Positions 26,299 to 35,091 of a stretch of DNA of 40,437 bases are shown here, in pieces; position 1 is the first letter of the stretch; every line of letters begins with the position of its first letter. The position numbers and the translations under genes are program-made. The DNA lies in contig NZ_JABJWC010000032.1 in assembly GCF_013155395.1 (NCBI RefSeq), forward strand, positions 1 through 40,437, written 5' to 3'. The stretch is from Komagataeibacter melomenusus. Lineage in GTDB: Bacteria > Pseudomonadota > Alphaproteobacteria > Acetobacterales > Acetobacteraceae. The notes beneath the pieces are model-generated. The model ran no database searches and was not told where the DNA came from. It saw only the letters and a program-made list of their open reading frames with translations.

Positions 26299-26579
26299 TT
26301 AAAAATCATCCCTCCGTCAGGAATGGGCCAGCCCGGCCATGCGCCACGCCCCTGCCCCCTGAACACCATTCAATACAGCCTTGCGGCCCTTCATGCTTCA
26401 ATAATGGGAAGTGGGGGAGGCAGGGTCAATGAAGGGTGGGGAAATCTTCGATCCGTGCATGGCTGGCAGAAGAAAATAACACAACAGGAACTTCAAAATA
26501 ACATCTTTTGTATTTTTAATTCATGCAAAAATGAAGTATTCCCCCAATGCAATAGAACTATAAAAAAAGACCACGCCAG
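26299..26579. promoter_or_regulatory. Divergent promoter region of cbpA and the Na+/H+ antiporter
   Basis: The side near cbpA is GC-rich, the side near the antiporter (26470-26575) is clearly AT-rich with several T/A runs, as expected for a promoter. A candidate minus-strand -35/-10 pair is given in the cbpA entry; whether it is sigma-70 or heat-shock sigma-32 cannot be said. No operator is obvious. Confidence 0.4.
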
Positions 26580-28349
26580 ATGCATGCCGTTTTCATCACC
26601 CTTGCATTACTGACCGTTACCGGGATCAGCAGCCTGATTTCACGCGTGGGGCGCATTCCCGTGCCCCTGCCGCTGATCCAGATCGCGGTAGGCGCCATCG
26701 CAGCGCTTGCGGGGCTGAATATCGGCTTCGACCCCGACATGTTCCTGCTGCTGTTCATCCCGCCGCTGCTCTATGCCGATGCCTACCGCATGCCGATGCG
26801 CGAGTTTGGCGAACTGCGCAACATCATCGTCATGATGGCGCTGGGGCTTGTGGTCTTCACCACGCTGGCCTGCGGCTACTTCATCCACTGGCTCATTCCG
26901 CCCATCATGCTGCCCGCCGCCTTTGCGCTTGCCGCCGTCATGTCACCCACCGATGCGGTTTCGGTTGGCAGCATGATCGAAGGCGGGCGGGCACCCGCGC
27001 GCGTGGTGCACATCCTGCATGGCGAGGCGCTGCTCAACGATGCCTCGGGGCTGGTCTGCTTCAAGTTCGCGGTAGCGGCGGCCATGACGGGGCTGTTCTC
27101 GTTCCAGCAGGCGCTGGGCAGCTTCATCTTCATGGCGGCGGGCGGCATCGTGATCGGCATCGTGGTGGCGTGGGCCGCGTGCCGGGCGGAGCACATGCTG
27201 CTGGTGCGCGGCTATGATGACCCGCCCACCCATATTACGCTGGCCATGATGCTGCCCTTCGGCATCTACCTGCTGGCCGATGCGGTGCAGTGCTCGGGCA
27301 TCCTCGCCGCCGTGGCGGGCGGCATGACGGTCAAGTTCACCGGGGTGATGAACGAGGCCCGCACCGAAACCCGCCTCAAGGCCACCACGGTGTGGGACAT
27401 GGTGAACTTCACGTTCAATGCCGTGATCTTCCTGCTGCTGGGGCTGCAGTTGCCCGATCTTGTGAGCGGAGGCGCCGCCATTGCGCGCGCGGGCGGCATT
27501 TCGCCGTGGTTCCTGATCCTGGCCATCGTGGGCATCCAGCTCATGATGAGCCTGATCCGCTTTGCGTGGATCTGGATCTCCATTTCCGCCCGGCGGCTGT
27601 TCGCCCATCTGCGCCACCGCAATACGGTCATCCCGTCCGCGCGCAACGTGCTGCTCATGACCGTGGCGGGCACGCGCGGGGCCATTACGCTGGCGGCCGT
27701 GCTGTCGCTGCCGGTGGCAACGCTGGCCGGACCCGGCTTTCCGGGCCGCGACCTGCTGGTGACCCTGGCGGCGGGCGTGATCATCTGCTCGCTGGTGCTG
27801 GCGAGCGTGGCCATTCCGCCGCTGCTGCACGGCATGAGCACCGATGAGGACGATCCCAGCCTGCACGAACTGGACATGATGCGCATCGAACTGGCGCAGA
27901 CCGCCATCGAGGCCCTGCATGCCGAGCAGGCCGTGCTGGCGCAGCAGGAACTCGACACCATGCCCGAGGGCTCGGAAAGCGTTGACCTCAAGCAGGAAGC
28001 CATTGGCCGCCTGCTGCACGAATATCAGGACACGCTGCGCAGGCTGGACAATTCCCGCGCGGCGGAAGCCAGCATCCGCGCCACCGCCATCCGTGAAAAA
28101 CGGGCCGAACTCGCGCTGCGCTTCCGCGTCATCCGCCACATGCGCGAGCGCCTGCACATGCGGGTGGTGCAGAAGCTCATCAATGACGAGACCGAACTGA
28201 CCATCAACCAGGAGCTTGATTTCATCGAGCAGGAACTCCAGATCGAGGCCCGCTCCCTGCCCCGCCCCGATGGCCTGCCGCCTGCCGGCACCCATGATGG
28301 CGCAGCCCTGCCTGAAACGGGCCGCATGGCAGCCGCCCTGACAGACTGA
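26580..28349 (+). CDS. Na+/H+ antiporter, CPA1 (NhaP) family
   Basis: The product is 589 residues with about 12 hydrophobic segments up to residue 420, followed by a charged helical cytoplasmic tail of about 170 residues with likely coiled coil. Ion-binding motifs are SPTDAVSVGSM on one helix and LLNDASGLV on the next (the Asn-Asp pair of electroneutral antiporters), and TRGAITLA later. It exchanges cytoplasmic Na+ or K+ for protons at the inner membrane, which fits a bacterium living in acid. It starts a plus-strand pair with a small secreted protein. Confidence 0.92.
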   Translation: MHAVFITLALLTVTGISSLISRVGRIPVPLPLIQIAVGAIAALAGLNIGFDPDMFLLLFIPPLLYADAYRMPMREFGELRNIIVMMALGLVVFTTLACGYFIHWLIPPIMLPAAFALAAVMSPTDAVSVGSMIEGGRAPARVVHILHGEALLNDASGLVCFKFAVAAAMTGLFSFQQALGSFIFMAAGGIVIGIVVAWAACRAEHMLLVRGYDDPPTHITLAMMLPFGIYLLADAVQCSGILAAVAGGMTVKFTGVMNEARTETRLKATTVWDMVNFTFNAVIFLLLGLQLPDLVSGGAAIARAGGISPWFLILAIVGIQLMMSLIRFAWIWISISARRLFAHLRHRNTVIPSARNVLLMTVAGTRGAITLAAVLSLPVATLAGPGFPGRDLLVTLAAGVIICSLVLASVAIPPLLHGMSTDEDDPSLHELDMMRIELAQTAIEALHAEQAVLAQQELDTMPEGSESVDLKQEAIGRLLHEYQDTLRRLDNSRAAEASIRATAIREKRAELALRFRVIRHMRERLHMRVVQKLINDETELTINQELDFIEQELQIEARSLPRPDGLPPAGTHDGAALPETGRMAAALTD

Positions 28350-28404
28350 TAAAAGAAACCCCACACCACCACCGGCAGACCGAAACCGCGAAAGGAACCA
28401 CCCC

Positions 28405-28764
28405 ATGCCGCTGCGCATCCGCATCCTGCTGGCCTGCCTGTGCCTCAGCGCCGCCGGGGCCACGGGGGCACAGGCCCGCTCGCACCACTTCAACGTGCGC
28501 GAACATCACCCGCACGGCAACTCGCCCTATGGCGATATCAGTGACTTCGTGCCGGCCATAAGCGAGAAGGATCCCCACTATGTAGCCGCCTCGCAGCGAT
28601 GCCAGAGCAAGGCGGGCGTTGGCGCCGGAGCGGGGGGAAACAGCGGCAGCGCCCAGACATGGGTTGGGTCGGGGCATACGAGCTTTTACGCCGAATGCAT
28701 GGTCGAGAACGGGGCATGGAAGCCCCGCTACAGCACCAGCGTGGGCGACGCGGTCGACCCCTGA
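28405..28764 (+). CDS. Secreted hypothetical protein
   Basis: The start has an AAAGGAACC ribosome site. The product is 119 residues: a signal peptide (RIRILLACLCLSAAGATGAQA, cut after AQA) and a mature part rich in His and Ser, with HHFNVREHHPHGNS and two cysteines (RCQSK, ECMVE) that could pair. I recognise no family. It lies 55 bases after the antiporter and probably shares its transcript. Its end is 46 bases from the end of the opposite aldo/keto reductase gene. Confidence 0.65.
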   Translation: MPLRIRILLACLCLSAAGATGAQARSHHFNVREHHPHGNSPYGDISDFVPAISEKDPHYVAASQRCQSKAGVGAGAGGNSGSAQTWVGSGHTSFYAECMVENGAWKPRYSTSVGDAVDP

Positions 28765-28809
28765 GCCCTACGCCGGGCGACGCAGGGCACGGGGCCGCGC
28801 ATCCGCCCG

Positions 28810-29808
28810 TCAGTTCCCCGGAGGGGCCATGAAACCGGGGCCGACCGGATCGGGGATGCAGCGCGCCAGGATCGCATCGATCTCGCGGCGGTCATCGGCA
28901 CTGAGGTGCCAGCCCATCGCATCGGCCACGGCGGCGATCTGGTCGGGGCGGCGCGCGCCCCACAGGGCAATGGTCGGCCCCTGGTCCAGCACCCAGCGTA
29001 TGGCCAGCGCAAGCAGCGACCTGCCATGCTTTTCACGGGCGAAGTCCTGCAACTCATGCACGGCCTGCAGGTAATGCGCAAAGCGGGGCGGCTGGAACTT
29101 GGGGTCGGCGCTGCGCAGGTCATCGGCGCCGAATTTCGTCTGTGCCGTCATCTTGCCTGACAGCAGGCCACGGCACAGCGGGCCATAGGCCAGGATGGCC
29201 AGGTCGTGCTGGCGGGCATAGGGCAGGATGTCATGCTCCATCGCGCGCTCGAACAGGTTATAGGGCGGCTGCACGGCACAGAGCGGGGCGAACTGCCGGA
29301 AGGCGTCCATCTGGGCAACGGAGAAATTGCTCACCCCCAGCGCCAGCACCTTGCCTTCGCGCACCAGGGCCTCGAGCGTGCGGGCCGTCTCCTCCATCGG
29401 CACCGAGGAATCGGGCCAGTGCACCTGATAGAGGTCGATGTAGTCGGTGCGCAGGCGGCGCAGCGAATCCTCGATTTCCTTGCGGATGCGCGCGGGGGAG
29501 GAATTGCGGAAGGGCTTGTGGTCATCCTTCCAGTCCAGGCCCACCTTGGTGGCGATGGCCACGCTGTCGCGCCGCCCGGCCAGGGCCTGGCCCACGATCT
29601 CCTCCGAATGGCCAAAACCGTAAACGGGCGCGGTATCAAGCAGCGTTATGCCCAGGTCGAGCGCTTCGTGGATGGTGGCGATGGCGTTGCGGTCATCCGG
29701 GCCGCCCCACATCCACCCGCCAATGGCCCACGTGCCCAGCGCAATGCGCGAGACGGGGCGCTTGAGCCCCCGGATCTGGATGGTTTCCGTAACAGACGCC
29801 TGCGTCAT
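28810..29808 (-). CDS. Aldo/keto reductase
   Basis: The start at 29808 follows GGGAGAA; longer frames upstream are unsupported. The product is 332 residues with a TIM-barrel AKR pattern and the full catalytic tetrad: D58 and Y63 (in LLDTAPVYGFGHSE), K88 (in ATKVG) and H130 (in YQVHWPD). The late ALRWVLDQG-type and SxxR segments hold NADPH. It reduces aldehydes or ketones in the cytoplasm; the substrate is unknown. The WWxGPDD insert after GTWAIGGW resembles the YajO/Tas-like branch. It stands alone and is divergent from the DUF2272 lipoprotein. Confidence 0.9.
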   Translation of the reverse strand: MTQASVTETIQIRGLKRPVSRIALGTWAIGGWMWGGPDDRNAIATIHEALDLGITLLDTAPVYGFGHSEEIVGQALAGRRDSVAIATKVGLDWKDDHKPFRNSSPARIRKEIEDSLRRLRTDYIDLYQVHWPDSSVPMEETARTLEALVREGKVLALGVSNFSVAQMDAFRQFAPLCAVQPPYNLFERAMEHDILPYARQHDLAILAYGPLCRGLLSGKMTAQTKFGADDLRSADPKFQPPRFAHYLQAVHELQDFAREKHGRSLLALAIRWVLDQGPTIALWGARRPDQIAAVADAMGWHLSADDRREIDAILARCIPDPVGPGFMAPPGN

Positions 29809-30061
29809 GAAATGTTCTCCCTTGTGGTCAATACGGTCCTGGCGATGGGACGACCGCCAGACCAGAGTGTGCCACGGCGCGGCGCATCGCGTTACCCGCC
29901 CTGGCACGGCGGCGGGCATGCATGCCCCGCGCCTGCCCACACAACACGAAGCGCGTAGCGGCGTTGCGTTCTTTTTCGGGCCGGGAGGGGGCGCACCCCT
30001 TCCGCAAGGCCGGTCCGCGCCGTATGGGTAGAGGCACGCGTCACCTGTTACGGAGTGCCCC

Positions 30062-30955
30062 TTGCGCAAGACAGTCCTGCTCGCCCCCCTGCTCGTGCTG
30101 GCTGCGTGCGCGCATACTCCGGCCAATCAGGCCCATCGGGCGACCACCCCGGTCGCGCAATATGCCAATGGCGCGGGGCCGCTGGCGGTCAACCCGCACG
30201 TGCCCGATTTCGCCACCCGCACCTACGAGCCCTTCAACCGGCAGGACGTGGTGGCCATCGCGCTGCGCGAATGGCGGCTGTTCGGCCAGCCGGTGAGTGA
30301 TGACGACCCGCTGCTGCGCCCCGAGCCGACCACCCCGGTGGTCAAGCCCGAGCGCACCGCCGGGCTGTGGCAGCGCGTGGGGGAATACTGGTGGATTGGC
30401 CAGGACCCCGCCGAGACCGAATCCTCATGGGATGGCAAGCACGATGCGAACGGCCACATCACCGATTTCGTGCATGATGGCTATTATGCATGGTCGGCGG
30501 CATTCATCTCGTACGTGATGCGGGTGGCGGGGGCGAATGACCGCTTCGCCTATTCCCCCAACCACGCCACCTATATCAATGCCGCGGCCTCCGGGCAGGA
30601 GAAGGGCGTCAGGGCCCGCAATCCCGCGCGCTACGCACCCAGGACGGGCGACCTGATCTGCGTGGGGCGCGGGGCGAGCAAGGCGGTGCGCTTTCGTGAC
30701 CTGCCCACGGCGCAGGGCTTTCCCGCCCATTGCGGCATCGTGGTGGCCGGGCCGCATGATGATGCGCCCTTCGGCCACGAAATCAGCATCATTGGCGGCA
30801 ATATCGATGATGCCGTGGCCCTGACCCATGTGCCCGTAGGCCCCAATGGCCGCCTGACCGACAGCCACGGCAAAAGCCTCGACTCCCGCTACCCGTGGTG
30901 CGTGGTGCTGCAGGTGCGCTACGATGCCGACCGCGAGCCGCAGGCTGACCAGTAA
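30062..30955 (+). CDS. DUF2272 lipoprotein
   Basis: A TTG start at 30062 has GGAG six bases upstream. The product is 297 residues with a lipobox LAAC and acylated C16. The DUF2272 region (about 60-290) includes EYWWIGQDP, DGYYAWSAAFISYVMR, SPNHATYINAA, PRTGDLICVGRG and HCGIVVAGP. The pattern of a residue after WSAAF, then a His in GxPxHCG, resembles cysteine/CHAP-like amidases, although the usual nucleophilic Cys in WSAxF is here an Ala, so activity is doubtful. It is probably outer-membrane anchored. A repeat element follows its end. Confidence 0.8.
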   Translation: MRKTVLLAPLLVLAACAHTPANQAHRATTPVAQYANGAGPLAVNPHVPDFATRTYEPFNRQDVVAIALREWRLFGQPVSDDDPLLRPEPTTPVVKPERTAGLWQRVGEYWWIGQDPAETESSWDGKHDANGHITDFVHDGYYAWSAAFISYVMRVAGANDRFAYSPNHATYINAAASGQEKGVRARNPARYAPRTGDLICVGRGASKAVRFRDLPTAQGFPAHCGIVVAGPHDDAPFGHEISIIGGNIDDAVALTHVPVGPNGRLTDSHGKSLDSRYPWCVVLQVRYDADREPQADQ

Positions 30956-30971
30956 GGCAGGCTTTCAACTG

Positions 30972-31055
30972 TAAAAGTTTCTGGTGAAGCTTTTTGCAAA
31001 AAGCTTCGGAAAGAACGCCGCCTTTTTGCAAAAAGGCGGCACCCAGAAACTTTTA
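30972..31055. repeat. Dispersed convergent-gene repeat, copy C (most perfect)
   Basis: The closing stem TAAAAGTTTCTGG (30972-30984) is perfectly complementary to CCAGAAACTTTTA (31043-31055). Inside are two perfect palindromes: hairpin 1 at 30986-31007 (GAAGCTTTT arms, TGCA centre) and hairpin 2 at 31017-31040 (GCCGCCTTTT arms, TGCA centre). It fills the gap between the DUF2272 gene (ends 30955) and the rhodanese gene (ends 31074), which converge. Confidence 0.9.
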
Positions 31056-31073
31056 TAAATGGCGCCCAGTCAC

Positions 31074-31487
31074 TCAGCCACGCGTCCATGGCAGTTCGGA
31101 TGCCTGCCAGCCCGCAAGGCGGCCGCGACTGCCGGTGGCGTCTTCCGGCCCCTCGAACCCGTCAGCCACGTTGAAAACATTGTGATAGCCCGCGTCATAC
31201 GCCGCGTGGGCGGCTGCCATGCTGCGCGCGCCGGAGCGGCAGATGAAATAGATCTCGTCGGTCTTGCCGATCCCGGCCTGTTCCAGGGTGGCCAGGAAGT
31301 GCGGGTTGACCTGGCCCGCGGGCGGCAGCTGCCAGCTGTCGCGTACCAGCGTGCGGCCTGCGCTGGAAAGATCGGGCACGCCGATATGTTCCCATTCCAT
31401 GGGGGTGCGCACATCCACCAGATGGGCGTTGGGGCGGCCGCTGACCGCGGCCCACGCGGCGGCGGGCGAGATATCGTCAATCATCAT
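31074..31487 (-). CDS. Rhodanese-like sulfurtransferase
   Basis: Start 31487 (or the adjacent ATG 31484) follows AAAGGAA. The product is 137 residues, a single rhodanese domain. The active site is C83 in FICRSGARS, with HLVDVRTPMEWEHIG near the start and FNVADGFEGP near the end. It accepts sulfur as a persulfide on the cysteine. It is divergent from a cysteine synthase gene with about 150 bases between, consistent with a sulfur role. The partner substrate is not known. Confidence 0.9.
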   Translation of the reverse strand: MMIDDISPAAAWAAVSGRPNAHLVDVRTPMEWEHIGVPDLSSAGRTLVRDSWQLPPAGQVNPHFLATLEQAGIGKTDEIYFICRSGARSMAAAHAAYDAGYHNVFNVADGFEGPEDATGSRGRLAGWQASELPWTRG

Positions 31488-31635
31488 GTTTCCTTTCGGC
31501 TGGAAAAACCTGTGCAGCGGGGATATGCCAGCCCTGCCCCATTCCTGATAGTAAGGATGCAACAGGCACTGCATGGCCACCATCCGGCCTGCCGTGCCGC
31601 ATGGTACGACCCAGATCAAGCGAAGGTGCTGCCTT

Positions 31636-32658
31636 ATGGCCGAAAGTGCAAATCCCGTCTCCTCCCCCAGCGCGGACATGCCCGCAGCGATCGGCCATAC
31701 GCCGCTGATCCGCCTGCGCCATGCGTCAGACATCACGGGATGTGAAATTTACGGCAAGGCGGAGTTCATGAACCCCGGCGGCTCGGTCAAGGACCGCGCG
31801 GCCCTTGCCATCATCGACGATGCCGAACGCCGCGGCACGCTCAGGCCCGGCGGCACGATTGTCGAGGGCACGGCCGGCAATACCGGCATCGGCCTCACGC
31901 TCGTGGCCAATGCGCGCGGCTACCGCTCCATCATCGTCATGCCCGAGACCCAGAGCCGCGAGAAGATCGACTTCCTGCGCATGATCGGAGCCGACCTGCG
32001 CCTCGTGCCCGCCAGGCCTTTCCGTGATCCGGGCAATTACGTGCATGTCTCGCGCCGTCTGGCGGAAGAGACCGGCGGCGTGTGGGCCAACCAGTTCGAC
32101 AACACCGCCAACCGCGAAGGCCACCGCCACACCACCGCCCCCGAGATCTGGCAGCAGATGGGCGGCAGGCTCGATGCCTTCACCTGCTCGTGCGGCACCG
32201 GCGGCACGCTGGCGGGGGTAACGCTGGGGCTGGAGGATGAAGCCCGCAAGGCCGGTGTCGCGCGCCCGCGCATCGTGCTGGCCGACCCCGAAGGCTCGGG
32301 CCTGTATGGCTGGGTGAAGTCGGGTGACCTTTCGGTCAGCGGGTCTTCCGTGACCGAAGGCATCGGCCAGTCCCGCGTGACGGGCAACCTCGAGGGGCTG
32401 CATTTCGATGATGCCGTGCGCATCCCCGACCCCGAGGCGCTGGAGCAGATCTACAGCCTGCTGATCCATGAAGGGCTCTCGGTGGGTGGCTCGGCGGGCA
32501 TCAACATCGCCGCCGCCATCCGCGTGGCCCGCGCCATGGGGCCGGGGCACCGCATCGTCACCATCCTGTGCGATGGCGGCGCGCGCTACCAGTCCAAGCT
32601 GTTCAACCCGGAATTCCTGCGCGGCAAAAACCTGCCCGTGCCGTCCTGGCTGGCCTGA
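31636..32658 (+). CDS. cysK: Cysteine synthase family protein
   Basis: ATG 31636 follows AAGG by nine bases; the product is 340 residues. The PLP lysine is K52 in NPGGSVKDRAA, with phosphate-binding GTAGNTG and the SGGT-like CGTGGT loop. It makes cysteine from O-acetylserine and sulfide. The KDRAA form and long C-terminus resemble the CysK/eukaryote-like branch; a cystathionine beta-synthase-like or other beta-replacement activity cannot be excluded. It is followed after 78 bases by a two-component system. Confidence 0.85.
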   Translation: MAESANPVSSPSADMPAAIGHTPLIRLRHASDITGCEIYGKAEFMNPGGSVKDRAALAIIDDAERRGTLRPGGTIVEGTAGNTGIGLTLVANARGYRSIIVMPETQSREKIDFLRMIGADLRLVPARPFRDPGNYVHVSRRLAEETGGVWANQFDNTANREGHRHTTAPEIWQQMGGRLDAFTCSCGTGGTLAGVTLGLEDEARKAGVARPRIVLADPEGSGLYGWVKSGDLSVSGSSVTEGIGQSRVTGNLEGLHFDDAVRIPDPEALEQIYSLLIHEGLSVGGSAGINIAAAIRVARAMGPGHRIVTILCDGGARYQSKLFNPEFLRGKNLPVPSWLA

Positions 32659-32736
32659 AAAGGCCGCGGTCACGCCCATTGAAACGGAGTGAAACACCGG
32701 GTGCGGCCACCCGCGCCATGGTGTAGGATAGGCCGC

Positions 32737-33456
32737 ATGAACCCGCTGCCGCATATCCTCGTCATCGATGACGACCGCGAGATCCGTGACCTGCTGGCAC
32801 GCTTCCTCGAACGCAACGAACTGCGCGTCACCACCGCGCGCGACGGGCAGGAAGCCCGCCGCCGGTGGGGGGAGGGGCATTACCAGCTGGTCATCCTCGA
32901 TCTCATGCTGCCAGGCGAGAGCGGGCTGGACATCTCGCGCTGGCTGCGCACGCAGGCCAACGTGCCCATCGTGATGCTGACCGCGATGGGCGATGATACC
33001 GACCGCATCATCGGCCTTGAACTCGGCGCGGATGACTACGTGCCCAAGCCCTTCAACCCGCGTGAGCTGCTCGCGCGCATCCGCGCCGTGCTGCGCCGCG
33101 CCAGCGACACGCCCGACCCGCGCAGCGTGCCGGTGCTGCACACGCTGCGCTTTGCGGGCTGGTCGCTCGATACCGGGCGGCGGCGGCTGCACAACCCCGA
33201 AGGGGTGGAAGTGCCCCTGACCGGCGGCGAATACGACCTGCTGCTTGCCCTGCTCGACCGCGCCAACCGGGTCATGACGCGCGACATGCTGTTCGACCTG
33301 CTGCGCGGGCGGCAGGCCGGCCCGTTCGACCGCGCCATCGACGTGGCCATCAGCCGCCTGCGCCGCAAGCTCGAGGATAACGGCCGCAACGCACAGCTGA
33401 TCAAGACGGTGCGCGGCGGGGGCTACGTGCTCGCAGCCGAGGTCGAGCGTAGCTGA
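32737..33456 (+). CDS. OmpR-family response regulator
   Basis: ATG 32737 follows AGGATAGG; the product is 239 residues. The receiver domain has the acidic pocket D11-D13, phospho-acceptor D55 in VILDLMLPG, T82 and K104 in YVPKPFNP. The C-terminal winged helix has LTGGEYDLLLALLD and RVMTRDML, ending RGGGYVLA. It pairs with the kinase eight bases downstream. PhoB/OmpR-type regulators bind direct repeats upstream of targets; none is recognised here. The DLLRGRQAGPFDRAIDV linker resembles OmpR itself. Confidence 0.93.
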   Translation: MNPLPHILVIDDDREIRDLLARFLERNELRVTTARDGQEARRRWGEGHYQLVILDLMLPGESGLDISRWLRTQANVPIVMLTAMGDDTDRIIGLELGADDYVPKPFNPRELLARIRAVLRRASDTPDPRSVPVLHTLRFAGWSLDTGRRRLHNPEGVEVPLTGGEYDLLLALLDRANRVMTRDMLFDLLRGRQAGPFDRAIDVAISRLRRKLEDNGRNAQLIKTVRGGGYVLAAEVERS

Positions 33457-33464
33457 CCCGCCCC

Positions 33465-35051
33465 ATGCAGCCCCTCTCCGGTTCCTCCTTCCTGTCCGCG
33501 CCCCCGCCAGAAGAAAAGCCGCCGGGCGCATGGCCGCGCCTGTGGCGCCGCATCCTGCCGCAATCGCTTGCCGCGCGCACCACGCTGCTGCTGATCGGGG
33601 GGCTGGGCATCATCCAGATCATCGGGCTGACAATCCACGCGCTGGACCGGTTCGATTTTGACCAGCGCATGATCTATGAGCGCGCGCGCAGCAAGATGTT
33701 CACCTATTACCGCGCCATAGTGGAGACCGCGCCGTCAGACCGTGACCGCGAACTTGCAGCCCTGCACCTGCCCGAGAGCGTGCACATCACGCTCACCCCC
33801 GGCCCCGAGCCGGACATGATCAACGCCATGGCGCTGCCGCCGCACCCCCAGCACCACATGCTGCCCGGTGAGTGGAACGGTGGTGGCGGTGGCCACATGT
33901 CCGATGACATGGGACAGGTGCCCTTCGGCCACGGCGGCCCGCACGGACCGCGTGGCCCCTTTGGCCCCGACAGCCCCGGCGGCCCGCATGGATTCGGCCC
34001 CGAAAACGATCCCGGCATGGGGCCGCTGCCGCAATCGATGCGCCCCGAGCAGGTGCTGATCTCACCCGCGACGGGGCGCAGGCGGACGGTTGCCTTCCTG
34101 CTGCCCGATGAGCGGCGGTGGGTCACGATCCATTACATCCTGCCCCGGCCCAGCCCGTTCCGCTCGCCCACCTTCCCCATCGCCTTCCTCATCATGACCT
34201 TCGCAGGTGGTATCCTGATCCTGTGGGGCGTGCGCAGGCTGATCGCGCCCGTCAGCACGCTTGGCGCCGCCGCCGAGGAACTTGGCCGCAACGTCAACGC
34301 GCCCCCCATGCCCGAGGACGGGCCAAGCGAGGTGGCACGCGCCGCCCATGCCTTCAACACCATGGCGCACCGCATCCGCCGCTACCTGACCGACCGCACG
34401 CTGATGCTGACCGCCATCGGCCACGACCTGCGCACGCCGATCACGCGGCTGAAGCTGCGCGCCGAATTCATCGAGGATGACGAGATGCGGGCCAAGATGC
34501 TGGCCGACCTTGATGAACTCGAGGCCATGGTGGCCGCCACCCTGGCCTTTGGCCGCGATGCCTCGCAGCGCGAGCCGATGGGGCAGGTCAACCTGACGGC
34601 ACTGCTCCAGACCATTGCCGATGAAGCGGCCGAGACCTATCTCGATGCGGCGCAGAACATCGCGTTTTCATCTGAAATGCCCGACGTGCTGGTGCGCGCG
34701 CGCCCCGTGGCACTCAAGCGCGCGCTGAACAACCTTGTCACCAACGCCATAAAATATGGCGGCGGCGTGCGGATCGTGCTGCTGCCGCCCCATAAGGGCG
34801 CGGGTGCGGACGGGACGGAATCCACCGTCACCATCCTGATCGAGGATGATGGCCCCGGCCTGCCCACCGAGGACCTCGAGCGCATGTTCGACCCCTTCGT
34901 GCGCGCCGAGCAGAGCCGCAACCGCGAAACCGGCGGCACGGGGCTCGGCCTGTCCATTTCGCGCAATATCATCTGGGGACTTGGCGGCGATATCCGGCTA
35001 GGCAACCGACACCCGCATGGATTACGTGTGACGGTCACACTTGTCTGCTAA
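33465..35051 (+). CDS. Sensor histidine kinase with a His/Gly/Pro-rich periplasmic insert
   Basis: The product is 528 residues. Membrane helices at about 39-59 and 237-257 enclose a periplasmic domain. HAMP follows, then the H-box IGHDLRTPITRL with H320, N-box NNLVTNAIKYG, G1 EDDGPGLP and G2 GGTGLGLSIS. It phosphorylates the upstream regulator. The periplasmic part between about 125 and 193 is a low-complexity stretch with seven His, six Met, many Gly and Pro, including a collagen-like Gly-Pro-x run. This may bind metal or act as a flexible sensor; it is not typical of EnvZ-like kinases. The signal is unknown. Confidence 0.92.
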   Translation: MQPLSGSSFLSAPPPEEKPPGAWPRLWRRILPQSLAARTTLLLIGGLGIIQIIGLTIHALDRFDFDQRMIYERARSKMFTYYRAIVETAPSDRDRELAALHLPESVHITLTPGPEPDMINAMALPPHPQHHMLPGEWNGGGGGHMSDDMGQVPFGHGGPHGPRGPFGPDSPGGPHGFGPENDPGMGPLPQSMRPEQVLISPATGRRRTVAFLLPDERRWVTIHYILPRPSPFRSPTFPIAFLIMTFAGGILILWGVRRLIAPVSTLGAAAEELGRNVNAPPMPEDGPSEVARAAHAFNTMAHRIRRYLTDRTLMLTAIGHDLRTPITRLKLRAEFIEDDEMRAKMLADLDELEAMVAATLAFGRDASQREPMGQVNLTALLQTIADEAAETYLDAAQNIAFSSEMPDVLVRARPVALKRALNNLVTNAIKYGGGVRIVLLPPHKGAGADGTESTVTILIEDDGPGLPTEDLERMFDPFVRAEQSRNRETGGTGLGLSISRNIIWGLGGDIRLGNRHPHGLRVTVTLVC

Positions 35052-35091
35052 GGTCCGATTCCAGTACGGACAATTCAGGATATAGCGCTCG

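Noticed and set aside
26943-28493. A 516-residue minus-strand open frame
   Set aside because: Antisense to the Na+/H+ antiporter, with a His/Arg/Gln-rich translation typical of shadow frames.
31726-33531. A 601-residue minus-strand open frame
   Set aside because: It is antisense to cysK and the response regulator, which have clear domains and ribosome sites. High GC at third codon positions leaves long antisense frames open; its translation is low-complexity His/Arg/Gly-rich.
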